From Arthrobacter sunyaminii (GTDB taxonomy: Bacteria; Actinomycetota; Actinomycetes; Actinomycetales; Micrococcaceae): 64,000 nt of DNA. The notes below the pieces were generated by a model that was not told the origin of the DNA, made no database searches, and saw only the letters and a list, made by a program, of their open reading frames with translations. Both the position numbers and the translations under genes were made by a program. How positions within the stretch are numbered: position 1 is the stretch's first letter; the number at the start of each line of letters is the position of its first letter. Below are positions 54,164-63,959 of the stretch, piece after piece. The DNA lies in assembly GCF_018866305.1 (NCBI RefSeq), contig NZ_CP076456.1:1178001-1242000 (forward strand), written 5' to 3'.

Positions 54164-56053
54164 TCAGTCCAGGATCGACGCGATCACAGCACCGGCGGAC
54201 ACCGTCGCACCGGGCAGTGCGCTCAGCCCCGACACGGTGCCGGACTTGTGCGCGGTGAGCGGCTGCTCCATCTTCATGGCTTCGAGTACGACGACGAGAT
54301 CACCTTCAGCGACCACCGCACCGTCCTCGACGGCCACCTTGACGATGGTGCCCTGCATGGGGGAGGTCAGGTCGTCGCCGGTGGCGGCCGGGTTGGCTCC
54401 GCCGCGGCTGCGCGAGGACTTGCGGGCCTTGCCGTTGGCGCCGGCTGTGCGGTTGCCCGTGCCGTTGGACGCGCTGCCGTTGCCGCCGAGTCCGGCCGGG
54501 AGCACAACGTCGAGCCGCTTGCCGCCTACCTCCACTGTGACGCGCTGCCGGCCGCCGTCGTCGTTCCGTGAATTCTGCTCACCGGACCACGAGGGGATGT
54601 TGTTGACGAAGTCCGTCTCGATCCAGCGGGTGTGGACCTTGAACGGGCCGGCCGCCGGGGCGAAATCCGGATGCGCGACCACGGCGGCGTGGAACGGCAG
54701 CACGGTGGGCATGCCGGTGATTTCCATTTCGGCCAGGGCGCGGCGGGCGCGCTGGAGGGCCTGCTCGCGGGTGGCGCCGGTGATGATCAGCTTGGCGAGC
54801 ATGGAGTCGAAGTTGCCGCTCACGGTTTCGCCGGCTTCGATGCCCGAATCCACGCGCACGCCGGGGCCGGTGGGCAGCTTGAGCGTGTCCACGGTGCCCG
54901 GAGCCGGCATGAAGCTGCGGCCCGGATCTTCGCCGTTGATGCGGAATTCGAAGGCGTGGCCGCGGATCTCGGGATCGCCGTAGCCGAGCTCCTCGCCGCG
55001 GGCCAGCCGGAACTGCTCGCGGACCAGGTCCAGGCCGGTGACTTCCTCGGACACCGGGTGCTCCACCTGCAGGCGCGTGTTGACCTCAAGGAAGGAAATG
55101 GTGCCGTCGGTGCCGACCAGGAACTCGCAGGTGCCGGCGCCCTGGTAGCCGGCCTCGCGCAGGATAGCCTTGGAAGCGTTGTACAGGCGCTGGTTCTGCT
55201 CTTCGGTCAGGAACGGAGCGGGGGCTTCCTCGACCAGCTTCTGGTTGCGGCGCTGCAGTGAGCAGTCGCGGGTGGAGACGACGACGACGTTGCCGTGCGC
55301 ATCGGCCAGGCACTGGGTTTCCACGTGGCGCGGGGCGTCCAGGAAGCGCTCGATGAAGCACTCGCCGCGGCCGAACGCTGCGGTGGCTTCACGGACGGCG
55401 GAGTCGAACATTTCGGGGATTTCTTCACGGGTCCGGGCCACCTTGATGCCGCGGCCGCCGCCGCCGAAGGCTGCCTTGATGGCCAGCGGCAGGCCGTGTT
55501 CGTCGGCGAAGTCCAGGACCTCCTGGGCGTTCTTCACCGGATCGGCGGTGCCCGGCACAAGCGGGGCGCCAACCTTGGCCGCGATGTGGCGGGCCTGGAC
55601 CTTGTCACCGAGCTGGGAGATGGCGTGCGGGGAGGGACCGATCCAGGTCAGCCCGGCGTCGATGACGCGCTGGGCGAACTCCGCGTTTTCGGAGAGGAAA
55701 CCGTACCCGGGGTGGATGGCATCGGCGCCCGACTTGCGGGCGGCGTCGAGGATCTTGCCCATGTCCAGGTAGGACTCCGCGGCGGTGCTGCCGCCCAGGG
55801 AGTAAGCCTCGTCGGCGAGACGGACATGCAGGGCGTCCCGGTCGGGGTCGGCGTAGACGGCAACCGAAGCCAGGCCTTCATCGCGGGCGGCCCGGATGAC
55901 CCGGACGGCGATTTCGCCGCGGTTGGCGATCAGGATCTTGGTGATGCTGCGGGTGCTGATCTGCGTGGTCTGGGTGGCGTCCTGCGGGTCCTGCAGGGTG
56001 CCCTGAGGGGTTTCCTGCAGGCTGCCGGCGGGTGCGGGGTTGAACTGGCTCAT
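54164..56053 (-). CDS. Acyl-CoA carboxylase alpha subunit (biotin carboxylase + BCCP)
   Basis: 629 residues from ATG 56053. Carboxylates biotin with ATP and bicarbonate to make malonyl-CoA or methylmalonyl-CoA with a beta subunit. Biotin carboxylase: [22 protein letters not shown]-grasp loop [29 protein letters not shown] and [16 protein letters not shown] linker rich in Gly/Asn/Ser follows, then the biotinyl domain with EAMKMEQPL (K594). AAGGAG is 12 nt before ATG 56053; GTG 56062 is also possible. Partner subunits are at 61585-63437. A palindrome lies 100 bp upstream. Confidence 0.92.
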   Translation of the reverse strand: MSQFNPAPAGSLQETPQGTLQDPQDATQTTQISTRSITKILIANRGEIAVRVIRAARDEGLASVAVYADPDRDALHVRLADEAYSLGGSTAAESYLDMGKILDAARKSGADAIHPGYGFLSENAEFAQRVIDAGLTWIGPSPHAISQLGDKVQARHIAAKVGAPLVPGTADPVKNAQEVLDFADEHGLPLAIKAAFGGGGRGIKVARTREEIPEMFDSAVREATAAFGRGECFIERFLDAPRHVETQCLADAHGNVVVVSTRDCSLQRRNQKLVEEAPAPFLTEEQNQRLYNASKAILREAGYQGAGTCEFLVGTDGTISFLEVNTRLQVEHPVSEEVTGLDLVREQFRLARGEELGYGDPEIRGHAFEFRINGEDPGRSFMPAPGTVDTLKLPTGPGVRVDSGIEAGETVSGNFDSMLAKLIITGATREQALQRARRALAEMEITGMPTVLPFHAAVVAHPDFAPAAGPFKVHTRWIETDFVNNIPSWSGEQNSRNDDGGRQRVTVEVGGKRLDVVLPAGLGGNGSASNGTGNRTAGANGKARKSSRSRGGANPAATGDDLTSPMQGTIVKVAVEDGAVVAEGDLVVVLEAMKMEQPLTAHKSGTVSGLSALPGATVSAGAVIASILD

Positions 56054-56152
56054 TGAATGCACTGGCTCCTTTTGATCTGTTCGGAGCCTAGCGCGATTTT
56101 GTGGTTTCCAGCCATATTGCGTGCTGTTTCTGCGTGGGACACCCGGTTTCGT

Positions 56153-56167
56153 TGTGGGGACCCTACA
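56153..56167. promoter_or_regulatory. Palindrome upstream of the carboxylase alpha gene
   Basis: TGTGGG-gac-CCTACA, a near-palindrome about 100 bp upstream of the alpha subunit start. The same pattern, TGTAGG-gat-CCTACA, sits upstream of the beta subunit (63570-63584), and flanking bases also match (CTACAAT, CCGTT). Candidate operator for a shared fatty-acid-related regulator. Confidence 0.5.
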
Positions 56168-56297
56168 ATCCAGTGCCGTTCGTCGGGCGGGCGGGGCAGG
56201 GCTAACTGCTGCCTGTTTCCCTGCACAGCGGGAAGCAGCCCCGCGGCTGTACCCAGTGGCGTCCACCAGATGCCGCAAGTCCGGCCCGGCATGGTTG

Positions 56298-57245
56298 ATG
56301 GATTATATGAGACTGCCGAAGCCGCTCCCTCGACCGCTGGAGGGTCAGCCTTTTACCGTCGTCGAAGCCAAAATGCTGGGGGTGGGAACCGAACGGCTGC
56401 GTGCCTCTGACCTCCGCACTCCCAGCCGCTCCATTCGGGTTCCGCGAGGCTCGGCGACGAATCTCGTCAACAGCTGCAGGCCGTATCTTGATCTGTTGCC
56501 CGATGCCGTTATCAGCCATGCCACGGCTGCAAGGCTTCACGGTCTGGTGCTGCCGCGGCGGCTGGCGGAAGAACATGTGCTGCACCTGAGCCGCGGCTTC
56601 GGCAAGGGACAATCACGGCGGCGAAATGTTGTGGGACACCGTCTGGAGCTGAGCCCCGAGGAAAAGAGCATCATTTCGGGCTTGGCTGTGACCGGCATAG
56701 CCCGAACCTGGTTGGACGTTGCGGGGCTGCTTTCGTTGGAAGAGCTCATTGTGATGGGGGACCAGATTGTGAGCGAGCATCATCGGAACTTTGGTCCGCC
56801 ACGGCTGCCGCTCGTTCCCTTGCAAGAACTGCGGGCGTTTATTGAGGGCAAGCACCGTGTTGCGCACGTTCGCAAGTGCCGCTCCGCGCTGGAACGCCTT
56901 CGTGTTGGTGTGGATTCACCGCCCGAAACCGTGCTGCGGCTCATGCTGTCGAACGATCCACAAATGCCCGAGTTTGTACCCAACGTGGCTATCTGCGATG
57001 GCAGCGGTGAGCCGCACATTTGGACCGACCTCGGCTGCCGGGAATTCCGGACCTGTCTCGAGTACGACGGCGCGCATCACCTCACCCCTGAGCAGCAGGC
57101 TCGCGACCATTACCGCGACCTAAAGACGGCTGAACTCGGTTGGGTGCAGGTCAAAATCAGCAAAACGGATCTAGCCCGGGGCCAGCGCTACGTCTGGGCA
57201 AAGGTGCGCCGCGGATTGGCCTTGGCCGGTTGGCGCCCTTCGTAA
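56298..57245 (+). CDS. AbiEi-like/DUF559 endonuclease-fold protein
   Basis: 315 residues from ATG 56298. N-terminal part resembles the wHTH/AbiEi-like region seen in many actinobacterial proteins ([22 protein letters not shown], then [19 protein letters not shown]). The C-terminal part is a Vsr/DUF559-like PD-(D/E)xK domain: [20 protein letters not shown] followed by [13 protein letters not shown], with the Asp and paired His expected for metal binding. Role unknown; it is single, without an obvious antitoxin. The longer frame back to 56121 overlaps the palindrome and has no ribosome site. Confidence 0.75.
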   Translation: MDYMRLPKPLPRPLEGQPFTVVEAKMLGVGTERLRASDLRTPSRSIRVPRGSATNLVNSCRPYLDLLPDAVISHATAARLHGLVLPRRLAEEHVLHLSRGFGKGQSRRRNVVGHRLELSPEEKSIISGLAVTGIARTWLDVAGLLSLEELIVMGDQIVSEHHRNFGPPRLPLVPLQELRAFIEGKHRVAHVRKCRSALERLRVGVDSPPETVLRLMLSNDPQMPEFVPNVAICDGSGEPHIWTDLGCREFRTCLEYDGAHHLTPEQQARDHYRDLKTAELGWVQVKISKTDLARGQRYVWAKVRRGLALAGWRPS

Positions 57246-57270
57246 ACGGGTCTGCATCACGGGTCATTCG

Positions 57271-57370
57271 TAGAACAGGTAACGGGCTTCTGGACCGGGA
57301 ATGAGCCCGTTATCTGTTCTATCGACGGGCTCAGGACCCGGGATGGCCCCATTATCTGTACTACGGACGG
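57271..57370. repeat. Inverted and direct repeat cluster between convergent genes
   Basis: Arms of 18 bp (57271-57288/57304-57321) around a 15-nt loop, with one G-T wobble. The right arm and flank are repeated imperfectly 42 bp on (57303-57329 and 57345-57371), giving a REP-like cluster. It lies between the convergent DUF559 and maf genes, so it may act as a bidirectional terminator. Confidence 0.65.
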
Positions 57371-57434
57371 ACACGGGTGTCGGCGGGAGGGCCTGGAGGC
57401 AGGCTCGTGTTCGCGCCGAAGCAGAGAAAGAACC

Positions 57435-58070
57435 CTACCGGCCCCAGAGGTCCGTGATCTTCACGCCGGCGCTGGCGAGCAGCTCGCGCAGCATCGAGAC
57501 GGAAAGGCCGACGACCGCATGCGGGTCACCGTCGACCTTCTCGATGAACGCTCCGCCCAGGGAGTCGATCGTGAAGGACCCGGCCACCTGCAGGGGCTCG
57601 CCCGTGGCGACGTAGGCGTCGATCTCCTCGTCGGTGAGCTTGGCGAAGTACACCGAGGCCGAGCTGACGCCGCCGAGCGTAGCACCGGAGCCGCCGTCGT
57701 CGTCCGTGTCCCGGCAGTCCACGAGCCAGTGTCCGGTATGCAGCACGCCCACTTTTCCGCTCATCCGGCGGATGCGCTCGCGGGCCACTTCGGGTTCCCA
57801 GGGCTTGCCGTGCGCTTCGCCCTCGAACTCGAAGACCGAGTCGCAGCCGATCACCAGGGATCCCTCGGCCTCGGGCAGGGCAGCAACGGCTTCGGCTTTG
57901 GCACGGGCGAGCAGCAGCGCGGTGTCGTGCGGGTCCGGTGTGCCGTAGCGGGCGGTGACGGCGTCTTCGTCGACGTCGGACACGAGCACGGAATGGGCAA
58001 TTCCCGCGTTGGTCAGCAGCTTGGTGCGGGCGGGAGAGGCGGAAGCGAGGATCAGGTTCAGGTCAGTCAC
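57435..58070 (-). CDS. maf: Maf-type nucleotide pyrophosphatase
   Basis: 211 residues. Hydrolyses dTTP/UTP or modified nucleotides to monophosphates, a house-cleaning role. Motifs: LILASASPARTKLL at the N-terminus, VIGCDSVFEFEG (catalytic Asp), HGKPWEPEVARERIRRMSG and GSFTIDSLGGAFIEKVDGD, then VVGLS. ATG 58070. Part of a run with acyl-CoA carboxylase genes that I recall as conserved in Actinobacteria. Confidence 0.92.
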   Translation of the reverse strand: MTDLNLILASASPARTKLLTNAGIAHSVLVSDVDEDAVTARYGTPDPHDTALLLARAKAEAVAALPEAEGSLVIGCDSVFEFEGEAHGKPWEPEVARERIRRMSGKVGVLHTGHWLVDCRDTDDDGGSGATLGGVSSASVYFAKLTDEEIDAYVATGEPLQVAGSFTIDSLGGAFIEKVDGDPHAVVGLSVSMLRELLASAGVKITDLWGR

Positions 58071-58115
58071 CCCTCAAGCCTAACGGGGCCGGTGCAGGGG
58101 CCCGGAACGCAGGAA

Positions 58116-58141
58116 GGCCGCCCCGGAAATCCGGGACGGCC
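58116..58141 (-). terminator. Hairpin after the dicarboxylate transporter gene
   Basis: GGCCG/CGGCC and CCCGG/CCGGG stems with one mismatch between them and a 4-nt AAAT loop (minus-strand ATTT). It lies 24 nt past the stop of the gene at 58166, with no T-run. Probably a terminator. Confidence 0.6.
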
Positions 58142-58165
58142 CTCACAGCGACAACAATCAGTACA

Positions 58166-59593
58166 TCAACGCGCCTGGGCGGTGGCGGGCACCGTGGCCT
58201 CGACGGCGTCGGTCACCTCGGCGGCAACCTCTTCGGAGTCGTCGGCGAACGGATCACCGTTGCGCTTGGCGTTGTACATCGGCAGGTCCAGCAGGCCGTT
58301 GCGCTTGGCGACGATCGCGGGAACGACGGTCTGTCCGGCCACGTTCACGGCGGTGCGGCCCATGTCCAGGATCGGGTCAATGGCCAGCAGCAGACCCACG
58401 CCGGCCAACGGCAGGCCCAGGGTGGACAGGGTCAGGGTCAGCATGACGACGGCGCCGGTGGTTCCGGCGGTCGCGGCAGAACCCAGCACGGACACCAGGG
58501 CGATCAGCAGGTAGTCGGTGAAGCCCAGATCAATGCCGAAGAACTGCGCCACGAAGATCGCAGAGATGGCCGGGTAGATCGAGGCGCAGCCGTCCATCTT
58601 GGTGGTGGCGCCCAGCGGCACGGCGAAGGAGGCGTAGGCCCGGGGTACGCCGAGGTTCCGCTCGGTGACACGCTGGGTCAGCGGCAGGGTGCCCACGGAG
58701 GAGCGGGAAACGAAGGCCAGCTGGATGGCGGGCCAGGCGCCGGAGAACCACTGGCGGATGGACAGGCCGTGGGCCTTGATGAGCACGGGGTAAACCACGA
58801 ACAGCACGATGGCCAGGCCAACGTAGATGGCAATGGCGAACATGCCCAGTGAACCGATGGTGTCCCAGCCGTAGGTGGCCACGGCACGGCCGATCAGGCC
58901 CACGGTGCCCAGCGGAGCCAAGCGGATGATCCACCACAGGACCTTCTGGATGACGGCCAGTGCAGAGGCGTTCAGTGCCAGGAACGGGGCAGCGGGCTTG
59001 CCGACCTTCAGCGCGGCAATGCCGACGGCGATCGCGATGACCAGCACCTGCAGCACGTTGAAGTTCATGGCGGTGGAGGCGGCGCCGGACTCGGCGATCG
59101 AGGTGCTGGCGGTCAGGCCCAGGAAGTTGGCCGGAATCAGGCCGGTCAGGAAGCCCATCCAGCTTCCGGTGCCGCCCTGGTATTCGGCGGGCGGCTCGGC
59201 ATCGGCGTTGGCGCCGGGCTGCATGATCACGCCCAGCAGGATGCCGATCACCACGGCAATAAGTGCCGTGATCGCGAACCAGAGCAGCGTCTGCCAGGCC
59301 AGGCGGGCGGCGTTGGACACCTCGCGCAGGTTCGCAATGGAACTGACGACGGCGGTGAAGATCAGGGGGACGACGGCGGCCTTCAGCAGCGAGACGTAAC
59401 TCGTGCCGATGGTGGTCAGCGTGGTCGTCAGCCAGTTGGGCTCGCCGTCACCGACGGTGCCCATGTTCTTGGCCAGCAGGCCCAGCAGCAGGCCCGCAAT
59501 GAGGGCGATGATGATCTGCGGTCCGAACGCAGTCATCCAGCGGGGCAGCCTGCGGCCGGAGGAAGTCTTGGGGGAGGGGGTCTGTGTGGTCAC
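58166..59593 (-). CDS. Dicarboxylate/amino acid:cation symporter (DAACS family)
   Basis: 475 residues, GltP/DctA-like sodium or proton symporter. Eight transmembrane helices plus re-entrant loops. Family motifs: AAVVPLIFTAVVSSI, SRSSVGTLPLTQR, PLGATTKMDGCASIYPAI and GTTGAVVMLTLTLSTLGLP, then DMGRTAVNVAGQTVV. A C-terminal acidic tail follows. GTG start at 59593. Substrate is a C4-dicarboxylate, glutamate or similar. Confidence 0.9.
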   Translation of the reverse strand: MTTQTPSPKTSSGRRLPRWMTAFGPQIIIALIAGLLLGLLAKNMGTVGDGEPNWLTTTLTTIGTSYVSLLKAAVVPLIFTAVVSSIANLREVSNAARLAWQTLLWFAITALIAVVIGILLGVIMQPGANADAEPPAEYQGGTGSWMGFLTGLIPANFLGLTASTSIAESGAASTAMNFNVLQVLVIAIAVGIAALKVGKPAAPFLALNASALAVIQKVLWWIIRLAPLGTVGLIGRAVATYGWDTIGSLGMFAIAIYVGLAIVLFVVYPVLIKAHGLSIRQWFSGAWPAIQLAFVSRSSVGTLPLTQRVTERNLGVPRAYASFAVPLGATTKMDGCASIYPAISAIFVAQFFGIDLGFTDYLLIALVSVLGSAATAGTTGAVVMLTLTLSTLGLPLAGVGLLLAIDPILDMGRTAVNVAGQTVVPAIVAKRNGLLDLPMYNAKRNGDPFADDSEEVAAEVTDAVEATVPATAQAR

Positions 59594-59688
59594 CTAAAGA
59601 TGCTAGTAGGCAGTCTTTATCAGAGGAGATTGCTCGTTGCGAAATGTTACGCCGCAGAATCGGCACCGTCCGTGGCGGATCAAGGGAA

Positions 59689-59729
59689 AACCCCCGGGAT
59701 ATGGCGGTGTGCTGCCTACCCCGGGGGTT
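59689..59729 (-). terminator. Terminator of the DUF885 gene
   Basis: AACCCCCGGG/CCCGGGGGTT arms (10 bp) around a 21-nt loop with its own small stem. On the minus strand it is followed by TTCCCTT. It lies 47 bp after the stop at 59776. Confidence 0.75.
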
Positions 59730-59775
59730 ATTCCGGCTCCTGCTGTGATGAATGTCGCTCTGAAAGTGGCGGGGG

Positions 59776-61500
59776 TTACGCCTCCAGCAGCGCCCGGCGC
59801 AGCGTGTCCAGTCCCACCGACCCGAGCTCCAGGGCGCGGGTGTGGAAGCGCTTCTGGTCGAAGTCCTCGCCTTCCCGGCTGCGCACCTCGTCGCGGATCT
59901 GCTCCCAGAGCCGCTGGCCCAGCTTGTAGGCGGGGGCCTGTCCGGGCCAGCCGAGGTAGCGGGTGAACTCGAAGTTCAGCTGTCCTTCGGAGATGGCGAT
60001 GTTCTGCTTCAGGAACTCGTATCCCTTTTCGGAGGTCCAGGTTCCGGAGCCCCAGCGTTCGGGGATTTCCAGTTCCAGGTGCACGCCGATGTCGAAGACC
60101 ACGCGGGCGGCCCGCATGCGCTGGGCGTCCAGCATGCCCATCTTGTCGCCGGGATCGCTGAGGTAGCCCAGCTCGTCCATGAGCCGCTCGGCGTACAGGG
60201 CCCAGCCTTCGCCGTGTCCGGAGACCCAGCAGATGTTGCGGCGCCAGTTGTTCAGCAGTCCGCGGGCCGCCGTCGCCGTCGCGATCTGGAGGTGATGTCC
60301 GGGAACACCCTCGTGGTAGACGGTGGTGGTTTCCTTCCATGTGGTGAAGGTGTCTTCACCGGCGGGGACGGACCACCACATGCGGCCCGGGCGGGAAAAG
60401 TCGTCGCTGGGACCGGTGTAGTAGATGCCGCCTTCCTGGGTGGGGGCAATCATGCACTCGATCTCGCGCATGGGTCCGTCAATCTGGAAGTGGGTGCCGG
60501 CGAGGTCCTGTACGGCGCGGTCCGCCAGACCCTGCATCCAGGCCTGCAGCTCATCGGTGCCGTGCAGCTGCCGCTCGGGATCCTCGTCCAGCAGGCGCAT
60601 GGCCTCTTCGACGGTGGCGCCGGGCTTTATCTGCTCGGCCACGGCTTCCTGCTCGGCAATGATGCGGTCCAGTTCGGCCACGCCCCACGCGTAGGTCTCT
60701 TCCAGGTCCACGGCGGAACCCAGGAAGCGGCGGGACATCAGGGCATAGCGCTCCCGGCCGACGGCGTCCTTTTCCGGAGCCTTGGGCAGCAGCTCGTTTT
60801 CCAGGAACGCGGCCAGGTTGCGGTAGGCGGCGCGGGCGGAGTCGGCACCGGTGCGCAGAGCAGCGTTGAGGCTCTCGGGAAGGTCGCCGCCGTCGGCCAG
60901 TGCGGCACCGGTGACGTAACTGTCAAAGAAGCCGCCGTCTTCGGCGTACTTGGTGGTTTGCTCCATGACAATCAGCACCTGGCGGCGGGCCGGCGGCAGG
61001 CCGCGCTCGCTCCCGGCACGCAGGGAGGTGATGTAGCCGGAGACAGCGTCGGCAACGTTGTGCAGGCGGCCGGCAATGTGCTGCCAGTCCTCAACGGTGG
61101 CAGCGGGCATGAGGTCGAAGATCGACCGGATTTCCTGGGCCGGGGACGCGATGTTGTTCAGGTCCGAGAGGTTCCATCCGGACTCATGGATTTCCAGTTC
61201 CAGGCCCAGGCGCTCATGCATGGCGTCGAGGGTTACCCGGTCAACGTCGTCGCTGGGCTGCAGGCCGTCCAGGCGTTCCAGCGTCTCCCGGATGGCTTCG
61301 GTAACGGATTCCAGGCCGGCGGGCGAATAGTCCGCGTACTCGGTTTCGTGGCCGGGGATGCCCAGCGAGGTGGCCAGGGACGGATCCAGCTGCAGCAGCG
61401 TCTCGGTGAAGGCATCGGCAACGGCGTCGATGGCGGTCGGCTGGCGGGTGCGCGAGCCAGCGAAGGACAGGGGATCTGATGAAGGAGTCTGTTGGGTCAC
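59776..61500 (-). CDS. DUF885 metallopeptidase-like protein
   Basis: 574 residues. Helical protein with the zinc motif HEGVPGHH in TTVYHEGVPGHHLQ (HExxxHH-like), characteristic of the DUF885 family related to thermolysin-clan carboxypeptidase-like enzymes. A further conserved segment GEGWALYAERLMDELGYL follows. No signal peptide, so cytoplasmic. GTG start at 61500. It precedes dctA-like gene in the same direction. Physiological substrate unknown, perhaps peptides. Confidence 0.85.
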   Translation of the reverse strand: MTQQTPSSDPLSFAGSRTRQPTAIDAVADAFTETLLQLDPSLATSLGIPGHETEYADYSPAGLESVTEAIRETLERLDGLQPSDDVDRVTLDAMHERLGLELEIHESGWNLSDLNNIASPAQEIRSIFDLMPAATVEDWQHIAGRLHNVADAVSGYITSLRAGSERGLPPARRQVLIVMEQTTKYAEDGGFFDSYVTGAALADGGDLPESLNAALRTGADSARAAYRNLAAFLENELLPKAPEKDAVGRERYALMSRRFLGSAVDLEETYAWGVAELDRIIAEQEAVAEQIKPGATVEEAMRLLDEDPERQLHGTDELQAWMQGLADRAVQDLAGTHFQIDGPMREIECMIAPTQEGGIYYTGPSDDFSRPGRMWWSVPAGEDTFTTWKETTTVYHEGVPGHHLQIATATAARGLLNNWRRNICWVSGHGEGWALYAERLMDELGYLSDPGDKMGMLDAQRMRAARVVFDIGVHLELEIPERWGSGTWTSEKGYEFLKQNIAISEGQLNFEFTRYLGWPGQAPAYKLGQRLWEQIRDEVRSREGEDFDQKRFHTRALELGSVGLDTLRRALLEA

Positions 61501-61584
61501 AGGTGAAGCCTAACGCGTCCCTCGGACATCCCCGGATGAATGAAATCCCAACGTAACGCAAACAGTTGCCCCGTGGGCCGCCGG

Positions 61585-61845
61585 TTAGCGGAAGCTGCGC
61601 CGCCAGGAGCCGGGGCCGGGTTTGGGTGCGAGGCTGAGCATCCGCCGCCGGTGCCACGTGCGGCGGGCGGACTCCGGCGCGGGGCGGGAGGCGCCGTCGT
61701 CGGCCGTGAGGCCCATGACGACGGCGGCCAGCGCCGCGAGTTCCTCCTCGGACGGGTTTCCCGACAGCACGGAGAACAGGGGAGGCTGCGGCGGCGCGCT
61801 CTGCGGTTCCCGGCCCCAGGTGTCCGGCATATCCCAGGCGGTCAC
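61585..61845 (-). CDS. Acyl-CoA carboxylase epsilon subunit
   Basis: 86 residues. Small actinobacterial subunit that stabilises the alpha-beta complex. The segment [20 protein letters not shown] with VV following is the family signature. The rest is Pro/Arg-rich and disordered-looking, as usual. It overlaps the beta subunit stop by 4 bp and is cotranscribed with it. Confidence 0.88.
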   Translation of the reverse strand: MTAWDMPDTWGREPQSAPPQPPLFSVLSGNPSEEELAALAAVVMGLTADDGASRPAPESARRTWHRRRMLSLAPKPGPGSWRRSFR

Positions 61846-63437
61846 AGCGGGATGTTCCCGTGCTTCTTGGCGGGCAGCGACGCGCGCTTGTCCCGCAGGG
61901 CGCGCAGCCCGCGGATCAGCTGGAGGCGGGTTTCGGAAGGGGCGACGACGGCGTCAACGTACCCGAGCTCGGCGGCCTGGTACGGGTTGAGCAGTTCCTC
62001 TTCATACTGCGTGATGTAGTCCGCGCGTGCCTGCTCAACGCTTTCACCGGCGTCGGCCGCCTGCTTGAGCTGGCCGCGGTAGAGGATGTTCACCGCGCCC
62101 TGGGCGCCCATGACGCCAATCTGGGCCGTGGGCCAGGCGAGGTTCAGATCCGCACCGAGCTTTTTGGAACCCATCACGATGTACGCGCCGCCGTACGCCT
62201 TGCGGGTGATGACAGTGAGTTTGGGAACCGTAGCCTCGGCGTAGGCGTAGAGCAGCTTGGCGCCGCGGCGGATGATGCCCTGGAACTCCTGGTCCTTGCC
62301 CGGCAGGAAGCCCGGCACGTCCACGAAGGTGAGGATGGGGATGTTGAAGGCGTCGCAGTGGCGGACAAACCGGGCGGCCTTTTCGGAGGCGGCGATGTCC
62401 AGGGTGCCGGCGAACTGCATCGGCTGATTCGCCACGATGGCCACCGTGTGTCCTTCGATCCGGCCGTAGCCGATCATCACGTTGGGCGCGTAGAGGGCCT
62501 GCATCTCCAGGAAATGGCCGTCGTCGAGCACCTGCTCAATGACGGCGCGCATGTCGTAGGGCTGGTTGGCGGAATCCGGGATCAGCTCATCCAGGGCAAG
62601 ATCGCCGTCGTTCAGTTCCATGTCCGAAGCGAACGCTGCCAGCGGAGCCTCGGCAAGGTTGTTGGACGGCAGGAAGTCCAGCAGCTCGCGGACAAACTCA
62701 ATGGCGTCCTCTTCGTCGGAGGCCAGGTACGCGGAGGTGCCGGTGTTGGTGTTGTGCTGCCGGGCGCCGCCGAGGGTTTCCATGTCCACGTCCTCGCCGG
62801 TGACGGTCTTGATGACGTCGGGCCCGGTGATGAACATGTGGCTGGTCTTGTCCACCATGACCACAAAGTCGGTCAGTGCGGGGGAGTAGGCAGCCCCGCC
62901 GGCGGACGGGCCCATGATGAGGGAGATCTGCGGGACCACGCCGGAGGCATGGACGTTGTTGCGGAAGATGTCCGCAAACATGGCGAGTGAGGCAACGCCT
63001 TCCTGGATGCGGGCGCCGCCGCCGTCCAGGATGCCGACGACGGGGCAGCCGTTTCGCAGAGCGTGTTCCTGGACCTTGACGATCTTCTCGCCGTTGACCT
63101 GGCTCAGCGATCCGCCGTACACGGTGAAGTCCTGGCTGTAGACGGCGATGGGCCGGCCGTCCACGGTGGCGTAACCCGACACCAGGCCGTCGCCCAGCGG
63201 CTTCTTCTTTTCCATGCCGAACGCGGTGGACCGGTGTACGGCGAGGGCATCGAATTCGACGAAGGATCCGGCATCAACGAGCATCTCGATGCGCTCGCGG
63301 GCGGTGTGTTTGCCCCGGGCGTGCTGCTTCTCCACGGCGGCCGGACCGGACGGCATTTGCGCCTGCTCCTGGCGGCGGCGGTACTCTGCGATCTTGCCGG
63401 CTGTGGTCTGCAGATCAAGGTCCTGGTCGATGCTCAT
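61842..63437 (-). CDS. Acyl-CoA carboxylase beta subunit (carboxyltransferase)
   Basis: 531 residues from ATG 63437, with GGAG 5 nt upstream. Transfers the carboxyl group from biotin to acetyl- or propionyl-CoA. Crotonase-like domains: [67 protein letters not shown] (oxyanion hole) and [20 protein letters not shown] in the C-terminal half. Followed by the epsilon gene. Alpha is at 54164. A palindrome shared with the alpha promoter lies about 130 bp upstream. Confidence 0.93.
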   Translation of the reverse strand: MSIDQDLDLQTTAGKIAEYRRRQEQAQMPSGPAAVEKQHARGKHTARERIEMLVDAGSFVEFDALAVHRSTAFGMEKKKPLGDGLVSGYATVDGRPIAVYSQDFTVYGGSLSQVNGEKIVKVQEHALRNGCPVVGILDGGGARIQEGVASLAMFADIFRNNVHASGVVPQISLIMGPSAGGAAYSPALTDFVVMVDKTSHMFITGPDVIKTVTGEDVDMETLGGARQHNTNTGTSAYLASDEEDAIEFVRELLDFLPSNNLAEAPLAAFASDMELNDGDLALDELIPDSANQPYDMRAVIEQVLDDGHFLEMQALYAPNVMIGYGRIEGHTVAIVANQPMQFAGTLDIAASEKAARFVRHCDAFNIPILTFVDVPGFLPGKDQEFQGIIRRGAKLLYAYAEATVPKLTVITRKAYGGAYIVMGSKKLGADLNLAWPTAQIGVMGAQGAVNILYRGQLKQAADAGESVEQARADYITQYEEELLNPYQAAELGYVDAVVAPSETRLQLIRGLRALRDKRASLPAKKHGNIPL

Positions 63438-63569
63438 CTGGTCTCCGGAGTGCGCAGTGGTTGGGGCATGTGCCGTGCGGTATCGGTGCGGCATTTCTGC
63501 GTTAAGTAGGAAACGCACAACGCGCACGGCGATTTATCCAGTCTAGTGAGGTCATTCACCCACCCCCGG

Positions 63570-63584
63570 TGTAGGGATCCTACA
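63570..63584. promoter_or_regulatory. Palindrome upstream of the carboxylase beta gene
   Basis: TGTAGG-gat-CCTACA, a perfect 6+6 palindrome with a 3-nt centre, about 130 bp upstream of the beta gene. Counterpart of the site at 56153 before the alpha gene, so a shared operator is likely. Confidence 0.55.
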
Positions 63585-63959
63585 ATTTCGCACCGTTGCC
63601 CTTGGCCTGGTGTGCTCGGGGCGAAGCTCGCTGGGGCCTTTGCGGCGCATCCGGGGTTCAACCGGGTGACTGGTCAGATACTCGGAAAAATTGCTGGACT
63701 ACGTGGGTCGGTCCGAGGAAATACTCTGTTTTGGCGTTGTGGAGACGCGTAGTATCTATCCGGCCAATAGCGAAAAGCGCTACTCGTCAGGAGCACTCTG
63801 CCGTCGGAATCCGCGGGCAGGCCGGTCTCCCGGGAGTGGAACGAAAGCAGTCTCGGAGCAACCTGCTGCCGACGTTTTCTTCCGCCGGGGGCTGCCCGCA
63901 GCGAGCTGCTCCGCCGGCATGGGGTACACAGTGCGCCCTACAGCTAGGAGCATCACCAA
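63585..63959. other. Divergent gap with no recognised feature
   Basis: About 375 bp between the beta subunit palindrome and the gene at the window's right edge. I see no RNA gene or strong repeat. Presumably promoter and leader sequence. Confidence 0.3.

Noticed and set aside
59842..61479. 545-residue plus-strand frame opposite the DUF885 gene
   Set aside because: Shadow of the DUF885 gene; the zinc motif is on the minus strand.
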